64,000 nt of DNA from Acidovorax sp. 1608163 (GCF_003669015.1 NZ_CP033069.1:2118501-2182500); one strand, 5' to 3'; numbered from the stretch's first letter, positions 1 to 8,874 are shown. Program-made: numbers and translations. Notes: generated by a model from the letters alone, not told the origin.

Positions 1-70
1 TAGAGCTAAGGGGCGCGCCGAAGGCGCGTCCCAGCGACCAGAGGGAGCGAACTTGAGCGCAGGGTTAGAC
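1..70 (-). repeat. Partial integron attC recombination site
   Basis: Read on the reverse strand, this begins with the core box GTCTAAC (70..64), the exact complement of GTTAGAC at 431..425 that opens the same cassette. Inside is a strong hairpin GGG(A)CGCGCC-TTC-GGCGCGCCC with one extrahelical A on one arm, plus an outer pairing GCT(C)AAG with CTTAGC. Complementary R boxes and an unpaired base are the hallmarks of attC sites. The second R box would lie just beyond position 1, so the site is cut by the window edge. Confidence 0.75.
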
Positions 71-421
71 ATCGTTCTTTTGCCCTAGCAATAAGCTCCG
101 AAGCGCGCCGGCAACTGCAATTATTACCCCGCAACCTGCGGCGAATAAATCCAAAATCACGTGGCTGCTCGCCAGACCGTAAAACAGTGCGTCTACCAAG
201 CCTAAGAATGCAGCAGCTGTAATAGCGACTACAACGAACATAAGCCACCCCGAAGGCGTCTGTGGTGCTTTTTGATGCAGCCAACTGAACACTGCGCCTG
301 CCGCCAATGCGAGAAATACAAAAGGCCATATTACTAGAGGAACGTGCTGAGGAGGTACAAGCCAGGCGAACATTGCGGCGCAGGTGCCGATGAATGTGAG
401 TGCAGCGAGCGATGGCATCAC
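65..421 (-). CDS. Cassette-borne small integral membrane protein
   Basis: A protein of about 118 residues, mostly hydrophobic, with about four predicted membrane segments (roughly residues 5-20, 28-47, 59-82 and 88-110) and a short charged C-terminus ending in QKNDV. Its GC content is lower than the genes to its right. The start is GTG at 421, directly followed by an ATG, only four bases from the cassette boundary GTTAGAC; its stop lies inside the attC. That tight packing is typical of an integron gene cassette. I do not recognise the family and assign no function. Confidence 0.6.
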   Translation of the reverse strand: MMPSLAALTFIGTCAAMFAWLVPPQHVPLVIWPFVFLALAAGAVFSWLHQKAPQTPSGWLMFVVVAITAAAFLGLVDALFYGLASSHVILDLFAAGCGVIIAVAGALRSLLLGQKNDV

Positions 422-424
422 GAT

Positions 425-431
425 GTCTAAC
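425..431 (-). other. Cassette boundary core site GTTAGAC
   Basis: GTTAGAC on the reverse strand fits the GTTRRRY core and is followed directly by the cassette gene. No attC-like palindrome is visible on its outer side (432-600), so this is the end of the array: either a former attI junction or a bare core left after loss of the neighbouring sequence. No integrase gene is nearby. Confidence 0.5.
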
Positions 432-618
432 TAGAAATGGACGACACCACAAAATCGGTCGTGGGTCTGATAAAAAATTCAGCCATGGTTTCGCCCAGCC
501 AAATCATTCCGCCCCCCGATTAGGCAAACCTAAAAAATCGCGGATGAAAAGCACACGGGCGCTGTAACGATATGCCACAGCGCCCGCTCTTGCCCTCAAA
601 GAGCCGCAGCCCTATCCA

Positions 619-1504
619 TCAAAATTTTTTCTGCACCATCTTAATAATGCTGGAAAAATCCAGCCCCCCATGCCCCGCCAGGCTGTGCACCGCATACAAA
701 TTGCGCGCCATGCCCCCAGTGGCGTAGCAGCCTTCACCGCCATCGCGTTCTCCTGCGCCAGGCCTAAATCCTTGAGCATCAAGTCCGTACCAAACCCCCC
801 GCATAGCCCTTGCTGGCGGGCGCGGTTTCCATCACGCCGGGGTAGGGGTTGTACTTCTCCAGCGCCCAGTTGCCGCCCGAGCTGCGGCGCATGATTTCGC
901 TCAGCACCTTGGGGTCCAGGCCGTTGGCTACGCCCAGGGCAATGGCTTCGCTGGTGCCTGCCATCAAGATGCCCAGCAGCATGTTGTTGCAGATCTTGGC
1001 CGTTTGGCCTGCGCCCACGCTGCCTGCGTGGAAGATGTTGGCGCCCATTTTTTCTAGGATGGGGCGGGCGCGTTCCAGGTCGGCGGTGTCGCCACCCACC
1101 ATGAAGGTGAGGGTGCCTGCAATGGCGCCGCCGGTGCCGCCGGACACGGGCGCGTCGATAAAGGCCACGCCCTTGGCTTTGGCGGCTTCGGCCACTTTGC
1201 GAGAGGTGGCGGCTGCGATGGTGGAGCAGTCAATCACCAGCGTGCCTGCAGGCAGCTGGGCCAGTAGGTCGCCCGCGCCCAAAAAGAGGCCTTCCACATG
1301 CTGGCTGGCGGGCAGCATGCTGATGACGACTTCGGTCCCCTGCACAGCGGCTTTGGCGTCGGTGGCGATGGGCACGCCGTCTGCGGCCAGTTTGTCGCGG
1401 GCGGGTTGGGACAGGTCAAACGCGCGCACCTCGTGGCCTGCCTTGTGCAGGTTGTGTGCCATGGGTCCGCCCATGTTGCCGAGGCCGATGAATGCGATTT
1501 TCAT
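619..1504 (-). pseudogene. mmsB: 3-hydroxyisobutyrate dehydrogenase, two frameshifts
   Basis: NAD-dependent oxidation of 3-hydroxyisobutyrate to methylmalonate semialdehyde in valine degradation. The N-terminus has the Rossmann motif GLGNMGGPMA. The middle has the DAPVSGGTGGA substrate loop and KICNNML, with the catalytic Lys. Reading breaks after KGYAGG at a six-C run (795-800). It resumes in the expected sequence (GTDLMLKDLGLAQENAM) and breaks again at a five-C run (713-717) before MARNLYAVHS and the end at 619. Adding one base to each run restores 295 residues, the normal family length. Both lesions are single-base homopolymer losses, so a sequencing artefact is likelier than true decay. 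It fits with the acyl-CoA dehydrogenase and mmsA downstream in the cluster. Confidence 0.85.
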
Positions 1505-1548
1505 GGTGTGTGTCTCCTTGGTGTTGTCGCGGTAATGAATGGGTTTGG

Positions 1549-1594
1549 TATCAAATTGATAGCTGCTAGCGCTTATTTATCAAGCCCTAGCGGC
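1549..1594 (-). repeat. Repeat family A, copy 1 (dispersed palindromic repeat)
   Basis: Contains TGATAGCTGCTAGCGCTT followed by a second AAGC/CTAG arm. This is the reverse-complement version of the element seen ten times in the window (core AGCGCTT, about 8 bp, AAGCGC, then TAGCAGCTATCA). It is intergenic, between mmsB and the DUF488 gene. Confidence 0.7.
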
Positions 1595-1622
1595 CAAAAG
1601 GCTTTAAATTGAGACGTGATGT

Positions 1623-2024
1623 TCAAGGGCTGATGTCTGCGCCACGGCTGTGTAGCTCGGCGCGCAGCACCGATCGGTGGCAGCGCGCCTCGTCTTCGCA
1701 GTAGCAGCCCAGCGACAGGGCGCTGTGGTGCGAGAGGGCGGCCAGCAAATCCAGTGTGCGGCTGGCTTCGGGTTGGGCCAGCTCTTTGCGAAACTGCTTC
1801 ACAAAGGCCTCCCACGCCTTGTCGCCATCGGTGCCGCTGGGCACCTGCTGGCCCTGGGCCATCAAGTCAGAGCTGGGCGAGAGCAGGGGATACCACACGT
1901 CGTAGTAGTCGCGGCTGGCGAACTCGGCCTTGGGCACGCCACGCGGTGGGCGGCGCACGGTGCCGATGCGCGTGCCTTCGTCGGCGGCGCGTGGGGTGCC
2001 AAGGCGGACGATGCGCAGGGGCAT
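1623..2024 (-). CDS. DUF488 family protein
   Basis: 133 residues. The protein carries the features of the DUF488/YeaO group: an N-terminal VRLGTPR segment, the YYDVWYPLLSPS block, and near the end LGCYCEDEARCHRSVLRAEL, which holds the conserved Cys-x-Cys and Cys-His-Arg residues. The biochemical function of the family is not settled. It sits with the TfoX-like gene, same strand, inside the valine cluster. Operon membership with mmsB is possible, but a dispersed repeat lies between them. Confidence 0.75.
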   Translation of the reverse strand: MPLRIVRLGTPRAADEGTRIGTVRRPPRGVPKAEFASRDYYDVWYPLLSPSSDLMAQGQQVPSGTDGDKAWEAFVKQFRKELAQPEASRTLDLLAALSHHSALSLGCYCEDEARCHRSVLRAELHSRGADISP

Positions 2025-2067
2025 GGTGGTGGGGCTCCGGGTGGGGGGGGTTGGGCGGTGGGGCGGA

Positions 2068-2544
2068 TTAGTCGTCGGCTTCGAAGATGCTGTGCTTCTT
2101 GGCAGCGGCTGGTTTCTTGGGCTTGACGTTGGGGCTGCTGCGTTGGCTGGTGGGTGCCTTTTTGGCCGCAGCCGGGGCGGTGCTTGCCTTCTTCTTGCGC
2201 GGCGATGCCTTGGCCAGTGGGTTGTAGGCGAGGGCCTCGGTCAGCCAAAAGCTCCACTGCGCCCGTGTGGCGTAGCCATTGGGCTCCACCCAAAAGTAGC
2301 CCTGCATGCCTCCGCCGGGCGAGAGTTCGCGGGTGTTCTGCATCTCTTGAAACTCGCCATGCCGCTCGGGCGGCAAGCGCACCAGCAGCTCCTCGCCCTT
2401 CACGCCCACGCACAGCTTGCCGTCCACAAAGAAGCAGTAGCAGCCGAACATGGTGCGCTCGTCCACATCGCTGCGCTGCGCCAGGGCCGTGCGCAGGGCA
2501 TCGATCAGGTGCAGGGTTTCGTCGGAGAGGGGGCGGGCGGGCAT
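2068..2544 (-). CDS. TfoX/Sxy N-terminal domain protein
   Basis: 158 residues. Residues about 10-105 match the TfoX N-terminal fold: RTMFGCYCFFVDGKLCVGVKGEELLVRLPPE, then GGMQGYFWVEPNGYATRAQW. The last 45 residues are a Lys/Ala/Pro-rich tail, probably disordered, possibly nucleic-acid binding. The C-terminal TfoX domain of gamma-proteobacterial competence regulators is absent, so a competence role should not be assumed. It ends 44 bases before the DUF488 start, so the two are probably co-transcribed. Confidence 0.8.
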   Translation of the reverse strand: MPARPLSDETLHLIDALRTALAQRSDVDERTMFGCYCFFVDGKLCVGVKGEELLVRLPPERHGEFQEMQNTRELSPGGGMQGYFWVEPNGYATRAQWSFWLTEALAYNPLAKASPRKKKASTAPAAAKKAPTSQRSSPNVKPKKPAAAKKHSIFEADD

Positions 2545-2562
2545 GGTTTTGAGTGAAATATG

Positions 2563-2603
2563 CCTCTAGCGCTTAATGCATAAGCGCAAGCAGCTATCAA
2601 AAA
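2563..2603 (+). repeat. Repeat family A, copy 2
   Basis: CTCTAGCGCTTAATGCATAA followed by GCGCAAGCAGCTATCAAAAA: a close match to the family core, forming an imperfect hairpin (AGCGCTT/AAGCGC-type arms). It lies between the TfoX-like gene and the acyl-CoA dehydrogenase. Confidence 0.75.
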
Positions 2604-2627
2604 CAGAGCGTTCTGGTGGGCTGCGCA

Positions 2628-3794
2628 TCAGCGAATCACCTCCGTCGCATCCCCATCCAGCATGCGCCGCGCAATGATGACGCGCATGATTTCGTTGGTG
2701 CCTTCCAGAATCTGGTGCACGCGGGCGTCGCGCAGCAGGCGCTCCAGCGGGTATTCGCGGATGTAGCCGTAGCCGCCGTGCAGTTGCAGGGCCTCGTTCA
2801 CCACGGTAAAGCCTGCATCGGTGGCAAAGCGCTTGGCCATGGCGCAGTAGGTGGATGCGTCGCGGGCCCCGGCGTCAAGCTTGCTGGCAGCCAGGCGCAC
2901 CATCTGGCGGGCTGCGACCAGCTCGGTCGCCATGTCGGCCAGCTTGAACTGCAGGGCCTGGAAGCTGGCGATGGGTTTGCCAAACTGCTTGCGGTCTTGC
3001 ATGTACTGTTGGGCGGCGTTGAGTGCGCCTTGCGCGGCGCCCACCGAGCAGGTGGCGATGTTGATGCGCCCGCCGTCCAGGCCTTTCATGGCGATCTTGA
3101 AGCCTTCGCCCTCGCGGCCCAGCAGGTGGTCGGCGGGGATGCGCACGTTGTCAAAGCTGATGGTGCGGGTGGGCTGGCTGTTCCAGCCCATCTTGTGTTC
3201 CTTTTTGCCGTAGGTGATGCCGGGTGCATCGGCTGGCACGGCAAAGGCGCTGATGCCGCTGGCGCCGGATGCCGCATCCCCGGTGCGCGCCATGAGCACA
3301 AGCACATCGGTGGCGCCTGCGCCGCTGATGAAGGCCTTGCTGCCGTTGATGACGTATTCGTTGCCCACCAACTCGGCCCGGGTCTTGAGCGAGGCGGCAT
3401 CTGAGCCCGCGCCGGGCTCGGTCAGGCAGTAGCTGGCGAGCTTTTGCCCGGTGGTGAGCAGCGGGCCCCAGTGGTCGCGCACGGCGGGTGTGGCCCAGGT
3501 GCCCAGCATCCAGGTGGCCATGTTGTTGATGGTGATGAAGGCGGTGGTGCTGGGGTCGATGGCGGCCATTTCCTCGAACACCAGAGTGGCGTCCAGGCGG
3601 GGCAGGGCGAGGCCACCTGCGGCTTCGGGCGCATACAGGCCGCAAAAGCCCAGCTCGCCCGCCTTGGCGATGGCCTCCTTTGGGAAGATGCCCTCGGCGT
3701 CCCACTGGGCGGCGTGCGGTGCCAGCTCAGCCAGGGCAAAGTCGCGGGCGGTTTGGGCAAAGGCGCGTTGTTCTTCGGTCAGCTCAAAGTCCAT
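2628..3794 (-). CDS. Acyl-CoA dehydrogenase (probable isobutyryl-CoA dehydrogenase)
   Basis: 388 residues from the ATG at 3794 (MDFELTEEQRAF, the usual family start); upstream in-frame codons are repeat-rich and unlikely to be translated. FAD flavoprotein oxidising an acyl-CoA to the enoyl-CoA. Visible signatures are CLTEPGAGSDAASLKT, NGSKAFISGAGATDV, GGRINIATCSVGAAQGAL, QLHGGYGYIREYPLERLLRD and ILEGTNEIMR, with the catalytic-base Glu near residue 362. The position between mmsB and mmsA makes isobutyryl-CoA the likely substrate (valine pathway), but substrate cannot be read from sequence alone. Confidence 0.9.
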   Translation of the reverse strand: MDFELTEEQRAFAQTARDFALAELAPHAAQWDAEGIFPKEAIAKAGELGFCGLYAPEAAGGLALPRLDATLVFEEMAAIDPSTTAFITINNMATWMLGTWATPAVRDHWGPLLTTGQKLASYCLTEPGAGSDAASLKTRAELVGNEYVINGSKAFISGAGATDVLVLMARTGDAASGASGISAFAVPADAPGITYGKKEHKMGWNSQPTRTISFDNVRIPADHLLGREGEGFKIAMKGLDGGRINIATCSVGAAQGALNAAQQYMQDRKQFGKPIASFQALQFKLADMATELVAARQMVRLAASKLDAGARDASTYCAMAKRFATDAGFTVVNEALQLHGGYGYIREYPLERLLRDARVHQILEGTNEIMRVIIARRMLDGDATEVIR

Positions 3795-3860
3795 GGCGTT
3801 GTCTCTTGTTTTGTGGTGTGGCGCTGGGGGCGGATTCGGTCTGTGCAAGCGCTGTGCGAG

Positions 3861-3990
3861 GCTTCGACAGGCTCAGCCTGAACGGGGGCCGGAGAACGCG
3901 TGGTTTGATCAGTCCACCCCGTTCGCCCTGAGCCTGTCGAAGGGCTTGCCAGCCTTGCGCCCTGGCTTCGACAGGCTCAGCCCGAACGGT
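3861..3990. repeat. Repeat family B cluster (three copies)
   Basis: Three copies of a 23-25 bp palindromic unit, GCTTCGACAGGCTCAGCC plus TGAACGG, at about 3861-3886 (forward), 3918-3943 (reverse) and 3965-3990 (forward). Alternating orientation allows strong hairpins. It is intergenic, between the acyl-CoA dehydrogenase and the LprI-like gene. Confidence 0.8.
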
Positions 3991-4013
3991 GTGGGGTGGT
4001 GCTTGGCAAGTCA

Positions 4014-4436
4014 TCACGGCTTGGCCGGGCTGTCGTTGCTCAGCCAGCGCATCAGGCCTTTGCGCCGCTCTTGCGTCTTGCGCGTCAGGCACTGTTGGTA
4101 CAGGCGCGGGCCTTCGGGCTGGGTTTCGGTGGATTGGGTCTCGCGCTTGCATTGCACCGTGCGTTCGCGCACCCAGGCGGAATGTTCCTGCCGCAGTTGC
4201 GGGCGTTCGTGGGCAGACAGGGCTCGCATCACGTCTTCGTACAGGATTTGCAGGGTGGTGTCTGCCGCTTGAAACTCTTGCACGGCGCAGGCATTGATCT
4301 CTGCCACGGTGCCCGTGGGTTTGCAGGCCGCACCGGCCTGGGCATGGGCGCTGGGGCTGGTGAGCAGGGCTGCGCTGAGCAGCAGGGCTGTTGCAGTCCA
4401 GGGGGCCACTTTCGTCGATGTGTGATTGCATTGCAT
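4014..4436 (-). CDS. LprI-like (DUF1311) secreted protein
   Basis: 140 residues. The signal peptide (about residues 1-33) has a hydrophobic core ATALLLSAALLTSPS and a likely AHA cleavage site. The mature part has the DUF1311/LprI pattern: a C(x)nINAC pair, LQILYEDVMRAL, QEHSAWVRERTVQC and a late CLTRKTQER. The four spaced cysteines suggest disulfides and a periplasmic location. Some family members inhibit lysozyme; whether this one does is unknown. Confidence 0.75.
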   Translation of the reverse strand: MQCNHTSTKVAPWTATALLLSAALLTSPSAHAQAGAACKPTGTVAEINACAVQEFQAADTTLQILYEDVMRALSAHERPQLRQEHSAWVRERTVQCKRETQSTETQPEGPRLYQQCLTRKTQERRKGLMRWLSNDSPAKP

Positions 4437-4525
4437 GGCCTGGTTTTAACACTGCCAACGCATGGCTTTGAGGGCCCTCGAAAAGCTCAGGCTGAATGGT
4501 GAATGGAGCCCAAGGGCACCCCCCA

Positions 4526-4586
4526 CCGTTCGGGCTGAGCCTGTCGAAGCCTTGCGCGGCGCTTCGACAGGCTCAGCGTGAACGGG
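4526..4586. repeat. Repeat family B inverted pair
   Basis: CCGTTCGGGCTGAGCCTGTC at 4526 onward, then its near reverse complement GCTTCGACAGGCTCAGCGTG at 4561 onward, separated by about 10 bases. Together they form a long stem-loop just downstream of mmsA (ends 4631, reverse strand), where it could act as a transcript end. A degenerate third unit lies at about 4476-4500. Confidence 0.75.
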
Positions 4587-4630
4587 CGGTTTGGTGGGGC
4601 CCATCGCACGCACCAAGCCCTTGGCAACCG

Positions 4631-6154
4631 TTACTTCAAGCTGATCGTGGTGTTGACACCCTGGCTCACGGTGCTGTCGTCAAACCAGCGTGCCGTCACG
4701 GTCTTGGTCTGGGTGTAGAACATCACCACCTGCTTGCCGTAGGGGCCCAGGTCGCCCAGCTTGGAGGCGCGCGAGCCGGTGAACGAGAAGATCGGCACGG
4801 GCACAGGGATTGGCACGTTGATACCGACCTGGCCCACGTCGATCTCTTCCTGGAACTTGCGCGCTGCTGCGCCGCTTTGCGTGAAGATGGCCGTGCCGTT
4901 GCCGTTGGGGTTGGCGTTGATGAACTCGATGGCGTCGTCCAGCGTGTCGGCAGCGGCCAGGCACAGCACGGGGCCAAAAATCTCTTGGTCGTAGATGGAC
5001 ATGCCGGGCTTTACGCCGCTGAAGATGGTGGGGCCCACAAAGTTGCCCTTTTCGTAGCCGGGCACGCTGGGGTTGCGGCCGTCCAGCTCCAGCGTGGCGC
5101 CGTCGGCAATGCCGCGCTCGATCAGGCCCACCACGCGGTCGCGGGCGGCGCACGAGATGACGGGGCCCACGTCGGTGCCTTTTTCTGTGCCGCCGCTCAC
5201 CTTGAGCGTTTGGGCCTTGGCCACCAGATCAGGAATCCACTTTTGCGATTCGCCCACCAGAATGACCACCGACAGCGCCATGCAGCGCTGGCCTGCGGCG
5301 CCAAAGGCGGCACCGGCCAGGGCGTTCAGGGTTTGTTCCTTGTTGGCATCGGGCACCACGATGGCGTGGTTCTTCGCACCCATCATGCATTGCACGCGCT
5401 TGCCGTTGAGGCTGGCGCGGTTGTACACATGCGTGCCCACCTTGGTGGAGCCTACGAAGCTGATGGCCTTGATATCGGGGTGGTCGCAAATGGCGTTCAC
5501 GGCGTCTTCGCCGCCATGCACCACGTTCAGCACGCCGGGCGGGATGCCCGCTTCGAGCGCCAGCTCGCACAGGCGCATGGTCACCATGGGGTCCTGTTCA
5601 GAGGGCTTGAGCACAAACGTGTTGCCCGTGGCAATGGCCATGGGGAACATCCACAGCGGAATCATGGCCGGAAAGTTGAACGGCGTGATGCCCGCGCACA
5701 CGCCCAGCGGCTGCATCACGGTGTAGGTGTCCACACCATTGGCCACGTTGTTGGCCAGCTCGCCCAGTTGCAGGTTGCCAATGCCAGCGGCATGCTCCAC
5801 CACCTCCAGGCCGCGGAACACATCGCCTTCGGCGTCGGGCAGGGTCTTGCCTTGCTCGGCCGTCAGCAGCGCGGCCAGCTCGGCCATGTTTTCGCGGATG
5901 AGTTGCTGCAGCTTCAAGAAGATGCGGGCACGCGTGCCGATGGGGGTTTTCTTCCAGGTCTTGAACGCCTCTTTGCCCGAGGCCACGGCGGCGTTGATTT
6001 CTTCAGGCGTGGCAAACGGCACGCGGGCCAGCACCTCTTGCGTGGCGGGGTTCACCACGTTGCGCCACTGCGTGGTTTGGGATTCGACAAACTTGCCGCC
6101 AATCAGCAGCTTGACGGTGGGGGCCAGCACGGCCGTGGAAGTGGGGGCGTTCAT
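4631..6154 (-). CDS. mmsA: Methylmalonate-semialdehyde dehydrogenase (CoA-acylating)
   Basis: 507 residues from ATG 6154 ([20 protein letters not shown]). Aldehyde dehydrogenase fold producing propionyl-CoA or acetyl-CoA from (methyl)malonate semialdehyde in valine and inositol catabolism. Signatures are [20 protein letters not shown] (family-specific), [12 protein letters not shown], the catalytic Cys in [12 protein letters not shown] (about residue 291) and EIFGPVLCL. The length matches the family exactly. An open frame continues upstream to 7270 but is only antisense to the LysR gene. It is divergent from LysR, with paired palindromes in the shared promoter region. Confidence 0.95.
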   Translation of the reverse strand: MNAPTSTAVLAPTVKLLIGGKFVESQTTQWRNVVNPATQEVLARVPFATPEEINAAVASGKEAFKTWKKTPIGTRARIFLKLQQLIRENMAELAALLTAEQGKTLPDAEGDVFRGLEVVEHAAGIGNLQLGELANNVANGVDTYTVMQPLGVCAGITPFNFPAMIPLWMFPMAIATGNTFVLKPSEQDPMVTMRLCELALEAGIPPGVLNVVHGGEDAVNAICDHPDIKAISFVGSTKVGTHVYNRASLNGKRVQCMMGAKNHAIVVPDANKEQTLNALAGAAFGAAGQRCMALSVVILVGESQKWIPDLVAKAQTLKVSGGTEKGTDVGPVISCAARDRVVGLIERGIADGATLELDGRNPSVPGYEKGNFVGPTIFSGVKPGMSIYDQEIFGPVLCLAAADTLDDAIEFINANPNGNGTAIFTQSGAAARKFQEEIDVGQVGINVPIPVPVPIFSFTGSRASKLGDLGPYGKQVVMFYTQTKTVTARWFDDSTVSQGVNTTISLK

Positions 6155-6239
6155 GGTGTGTCTCCTCAAAGGGTTATCGCGTGGCGCGCTTTCCGGCTCC
6201 AGGCGTCCGGTTCCAAGCGCAACGGGTGCATCGTATCTG

Positions 6240-6252
6240 TGCAAAATTTGCA
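6240..6252. promoter_or_regulatory. Candidate LysR operator, site 1
   Basis: TGCAAAATTTGCA, a 13-bp palindrome of the T-N11-A form recognised by LysR-type regulators. It lies between divergent mmsA (start 6154) and the LysR gene (start 6350). A near-identical palindrome occurs 41 bp further on, about four helical turns, as expected for a LysR tetramer. Confidence 0.6.
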
Positions 6253-6281
6253 AGACAATACGAATGAATGCACTTTTGATC

Positions 6282-6293
6282 TGCAAATTTGCA
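6282..6293. promoter_or_regulatory. Candidate LysR operator, site 2
   Basis: TGCAAATTTGCA, a perfect 12-bp palindrome differing from site 1 by one base in the A/T centre. Its centre-to-centre distance to site 1 is about 41 bp. It is closer to the LysR start, fitting the autoregulatory site. Confidence 0.55.
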
Positions 6294-6349
6294 CATCGAT
6301 GGCTCCGCAGACAGATGTACCTCGTGCGCTGTGGGTGAAAGGACTGGGG

Positions 6350-7255
6350 ATGGACTGGGACAACCTGCGCTATTTTTTGGAATTGGCCCGCCTGGGCACT
6401 TTGGCGGGCGCGGCGCGGCGCCTGTCGGTGGAGCACACCACCGTGTCCCGCCGCATCCAGGCCCTGGAAAAGCAGATGGGCGTGGCCCTGTTTGCCCGTG
6501 AGGCGGGCGGCCATCGGCTGACAGAGGCCGGGCGGCAGTTGCTGCCTGCGGTGGAGTCGATGGAGTCTGCAGTGCTGGGGGCCGAGCGCGCGGCACCGGC
6601 GTCGCACGAAGGCCCCTCGGGCTTGGTGCGTGTGGGGGCCACCGAGGGCTTTGGCACCTTGATTTTGGCGCCGCAGCTCGCACACCTCACCCGCAAGCAC
6701 CCGCACCTGTCGATCGACCTGCTGGCTTTGCCGCGCATGCTGCATTTGTCGCGGCGCGAGGCGGACATCGTCATATCGCTGGAGCGGCCCACGCGCGGGT
6801 CGGTGATCGTGAGCCGCTTGTCGGACTACGCGCTGTACCTCTATGGCCAGCGCGAATACCTGGCGCGCAAGCCTTTGGTGTCGTGCCGCGAGGACCTGCG
6901 CCACCATGCGTTTGTGAGCTATGTGGACGACCTGCTGTTCACCAAAGAGCTGCAATTTTTGGACGCGCTGTACCCGCCCGAGCGGTTTGCCTTTCGCAGC
7001 ACCAGCATCACCGCGCAGTACGAGGCGGTGCGCGCTGGCGCGGGTTTGGCGGTGTTGCCCGCATTTTTGGCCGACCGTGACCCGGTGCTGGCGCGCGTGC
7101 TGCCCGAAGAGGCGCGATTCACCCGCACCTTTTGGATGAGCATGCCGTCTGAAGCCAAACACCTGGCGCGCATGCAGGTGACCTGGGCGTTTTTGCGTGA
7201 GACGGCTGTTGCAAGCAAGCCCCTGTTGCTGCCGGGCGTTGCACCCCGGTCGTGA
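6350..7255 (+). CDS. LysR-type transcriptional regulator of the mms cluster
   Basis: 301 residues from ATG 6350 ([25 protein letters not shown]); an ATG at 6299 would add 17 residues but overlaps the operator region. Winged helix-turn-helix at residues about 1-60 with the [20 protein letters not shown] recognition segment, then a substrate-binding domain from about 90. This N-terminal type (DWDNLRYFL) belongs to the short-arm LysR group often paired with acyl or aldehyde dehydrogenases. Divergence from mmsA suggests it controls valine catabolism; the inducer is unknown. Confidence 0.85.
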   Translation: MDWDNLRYFLELARLGTLAGAARRLSVEHTTVSRRIQALEKQMGVALFAREAGGHRLTEAGRQLLPAVESMESAVLGAERAAPASHEGPSGLVRVGATEGFGTLILAPQLAHLTRKHPHLSIDLLALPRMLHLSRREADIVISLERPTRGSVIVSRLSDYALYLYGQREYLARKPLVSCREDLRHHAFVSYVDDLLFTKELQFLDALYPPERFAFRSTSITAQYEAVRAGAGLAVLPAFLADRDPVLARVLPEEARFTRTFWMSMPSEAKHLARMQVTWAFLRETAVASKPLLLPGVAPRS

Positions 7256-7259
7256 CGAT

Positions 7260-7281
7260 GGGGTGCTCACGGGTGCACCCC
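7260..7281. terminator. Hairpin between convergent genes
   Basis: GGGGTGC-(TCACGGGT)-GCACCCC, a 7-bp GC-rich stem between the end of the LysR gene and the end of the DUF3309 gene, which face each other. No T-run follows on either strand, so a terminator role is only suggested by position. Confidence 0.3.
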
Positions 7282-7294
7282 GTGTGTCTATGCC

Positions 7295-7453
7295 TTAAAT
7301 CCTGCCCGTCAGCAGCAGCACGACCAGAATCAGCACCACCAGCCCGACGCCTCCGCTGGGCCCGTAGCCCCATGCCCGGCTATGGCCCCAGGTGGGCAAT
7401 GCCCCCACCAGAATGAGGATGAGGACGATCAAAAGAATGAGTGAGAGTGACAT
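7295..7453 (-). CDS. DUF3309 family small membrane protein
   Basis: 52 residues, starting MSLSLILLIVLILILVGALP. There are two hydrophobic segments (about residues 3-18 and 34-50) separated by the conserved WGHSRAWGYGPSGG loop. This matches the DUF3309 family of tiny membrane proteins, whose function is unknown. It is a monocistronic gene. Confidence 0.8.
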   Translation of the reverse strand: MSLSLILLIVLILILVGALPTWGHSRAWGYGPSGGVGLVVLILVVLLLTGRI

Positions 7454-7658
7454 GGCGGCCTGTGCGTTGTGTTGCGGTAAATGGATTGTTGGGGCCGACG
7501 CCAGTCGCGCTTGCAGGTGGTGCGCGCGCATGCGGGTCAGGGTTTTCCGACACTGGGGGCGCCCCCGAAATCCAAAAAGCCCTTGGGATGGCCGAGCCAA
7601 GCGCATACCATCACCGCTTTTCCACCCACGGCGCTGCCGCTGCAGTGCCCAACGCTTT

Positions 7659-8425
7659 GTGCTGAAGAAACCCCACCTCATCAAATCCCCCGCAGACATT
7701 GCCATGGCCCGCGCCGCAGGCCGCATGGCGGCCGATGTGCTGCACATGATTGCCGAGCATGTGCGCCCCGGCGTGAGCACCGAGGCGCTGGACCGGCTGT
7801 GCCATGACTACATCGTCAACGTGCAAAAGGCGGTGCCCGCGAATGTGGGCTACCTGGGGTTTCCGAAGACGGTGTGCACTTCGCTCAACCATGTGGTGTG
7901 CCACGGCATCCCTTCGCCGGGGCAGGTGCTGCGCGAGGGGACATCCTGAACATCGACGTGGCCGTGATCAAGGACGGCTGGTATGGCGACACCAGCCGCA
8001 TGTACCTGGTGGGCGCCGTGAGCCCGCTGGCGCGCCGCCTGGTGGACACGACGCTGGAGGCCATGCAGGCAGGCATTGCCCAGGTCAAGCCCGGGGCCAC
8101 TCTGGGCGATGTGGGCCACGCCATCCAGACGGTGGCGCACCGCGAGCGCTTTAGCGTGGTGCGCGAGTATTGCGGCCACGGCATTGGCAAGACCTACCAC
8201 GAAGAGCCGCAGGTGCTGCACTACGGCCAGCGCGGCCAGGGGCTGGTGCTGGAGCCCGGCATGGTCTTCACCATCGAGCCCATGATCAACGCAGGCAAGC
8301 GCGACACCCAGGAGCTGGCCGACGGCTGGACCGTGGTGACGCGCGACCGATCGCTGTCTGCCCAGTGGGAGCACATGGTTGCGGTGACCGAAACGGGCCA
8401 CGAGGTGCTGACGCCCTGGCCTTGA
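7659..8425 (+). pseudogene. map: Methionine aminopeptidase type I, one frameshift
   Basis: Removes initiator Met from new proteins. Start GTG 7659 (MLKKPHLIKSPADIAMARAAG). Reading breaks after GQVLREG at a four-G run (7937-7940) and continues one frame over as DILNIDVAVIKDGWYGDTSR, supplying the two metal-binding Asp residues. Then come CGHGIGKTYHEEPQVLHYG, FTIEPMINAG and QWEHMVAVTE with the His and Glu ligands. One extra G gives a normal protein of about 255 residues with every ligand present. Because the only damage is a homopolymer base, an assembly error is likely. It appears to be an extra map copy, not next to rpsB/tsf as the housekeeping gene often is. Confidence 0.85.
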
Positions 8426-8496
8426 CTAGCCCAGGCCATGCAGGCTCCGTTTATGTCCGTCCAACCATTCAAGCAGTTTGACCCAGGAGAAAACAC

Positions 8497-8874
8497 ATGG
8501 GATTGTTAGACGCCGTCATGGGCAATGCCTCCAAGATCGATGCGCAGCAGATTCAGCAGGAGTTTGCCAAGGTGCTGGCACCGGGCGAAGTGGTGGAGCA
8601 TGCCTACCAGCTCATTCGCGACTACTTTGTGTTCACCAACAAACGGCTGGTGCTGGTGGACAAGCAGGGCATGACGGGCAGCAAGGTGGAATACCACTCG
8701 CTGCCGTACAAAAGCATCACCCATTTCAGCATTGAGACCGGGGGCACTTTCGATCTGGATGCAGAGTTGAAGATCTGGATCTCTGGCAGTGCAACGCCGT
8801 TCCAAAAGCAGTTCAACAAACGGCTCAGCATTTACGAAGTGCAGGCGGTGCTGGCCAGCTATGTGCTGAAGTAG
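8497..8874 (+). CDS. Bacterial PH-domain protein (YvbH-like)
   Basis: 125 residues with a good ribosome site (CAGGAG) nine bases before ATG 8497. Residues about 25-122 match the bacterial pleckstrin-homology fold: LAPGEVVEHAYQLIRDYFVFTNKRLVLVDKQGMTGSKVEYHSLPYKSITHFSIE, then a beta-rich DLDAELKIWISG and a C-terminal helix. There is no signal peptide or membrane segment, so it is cytosolic. The physiological role is unknown for this family. Confidence 0.85.
   Translation: MGLLDAVMGNASKIDAQQIQQEFAKVLAPGEVVEHAYQLIRDYFVFTNKRLVLVDKQGMTGSKVEYHSLPYKSITHFSIETGGTFDLDAELKIWISGSATPFQKQFNKRLSIYEVQAVLASYVLK

Noticed and set aside
4496..6349. Long upstream extension of the LysR gene frame
   Set aside because: It runs antisense through mmsA and repeat sequence; the LysR domain begins at 6350 in the usual way.
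7555..7575. GGGGGCGCCCCC palindrome before map
   Set aside because: Short GC palindrome in GC-rich DNA, with no partner site or regulator nearby; no functional claim.
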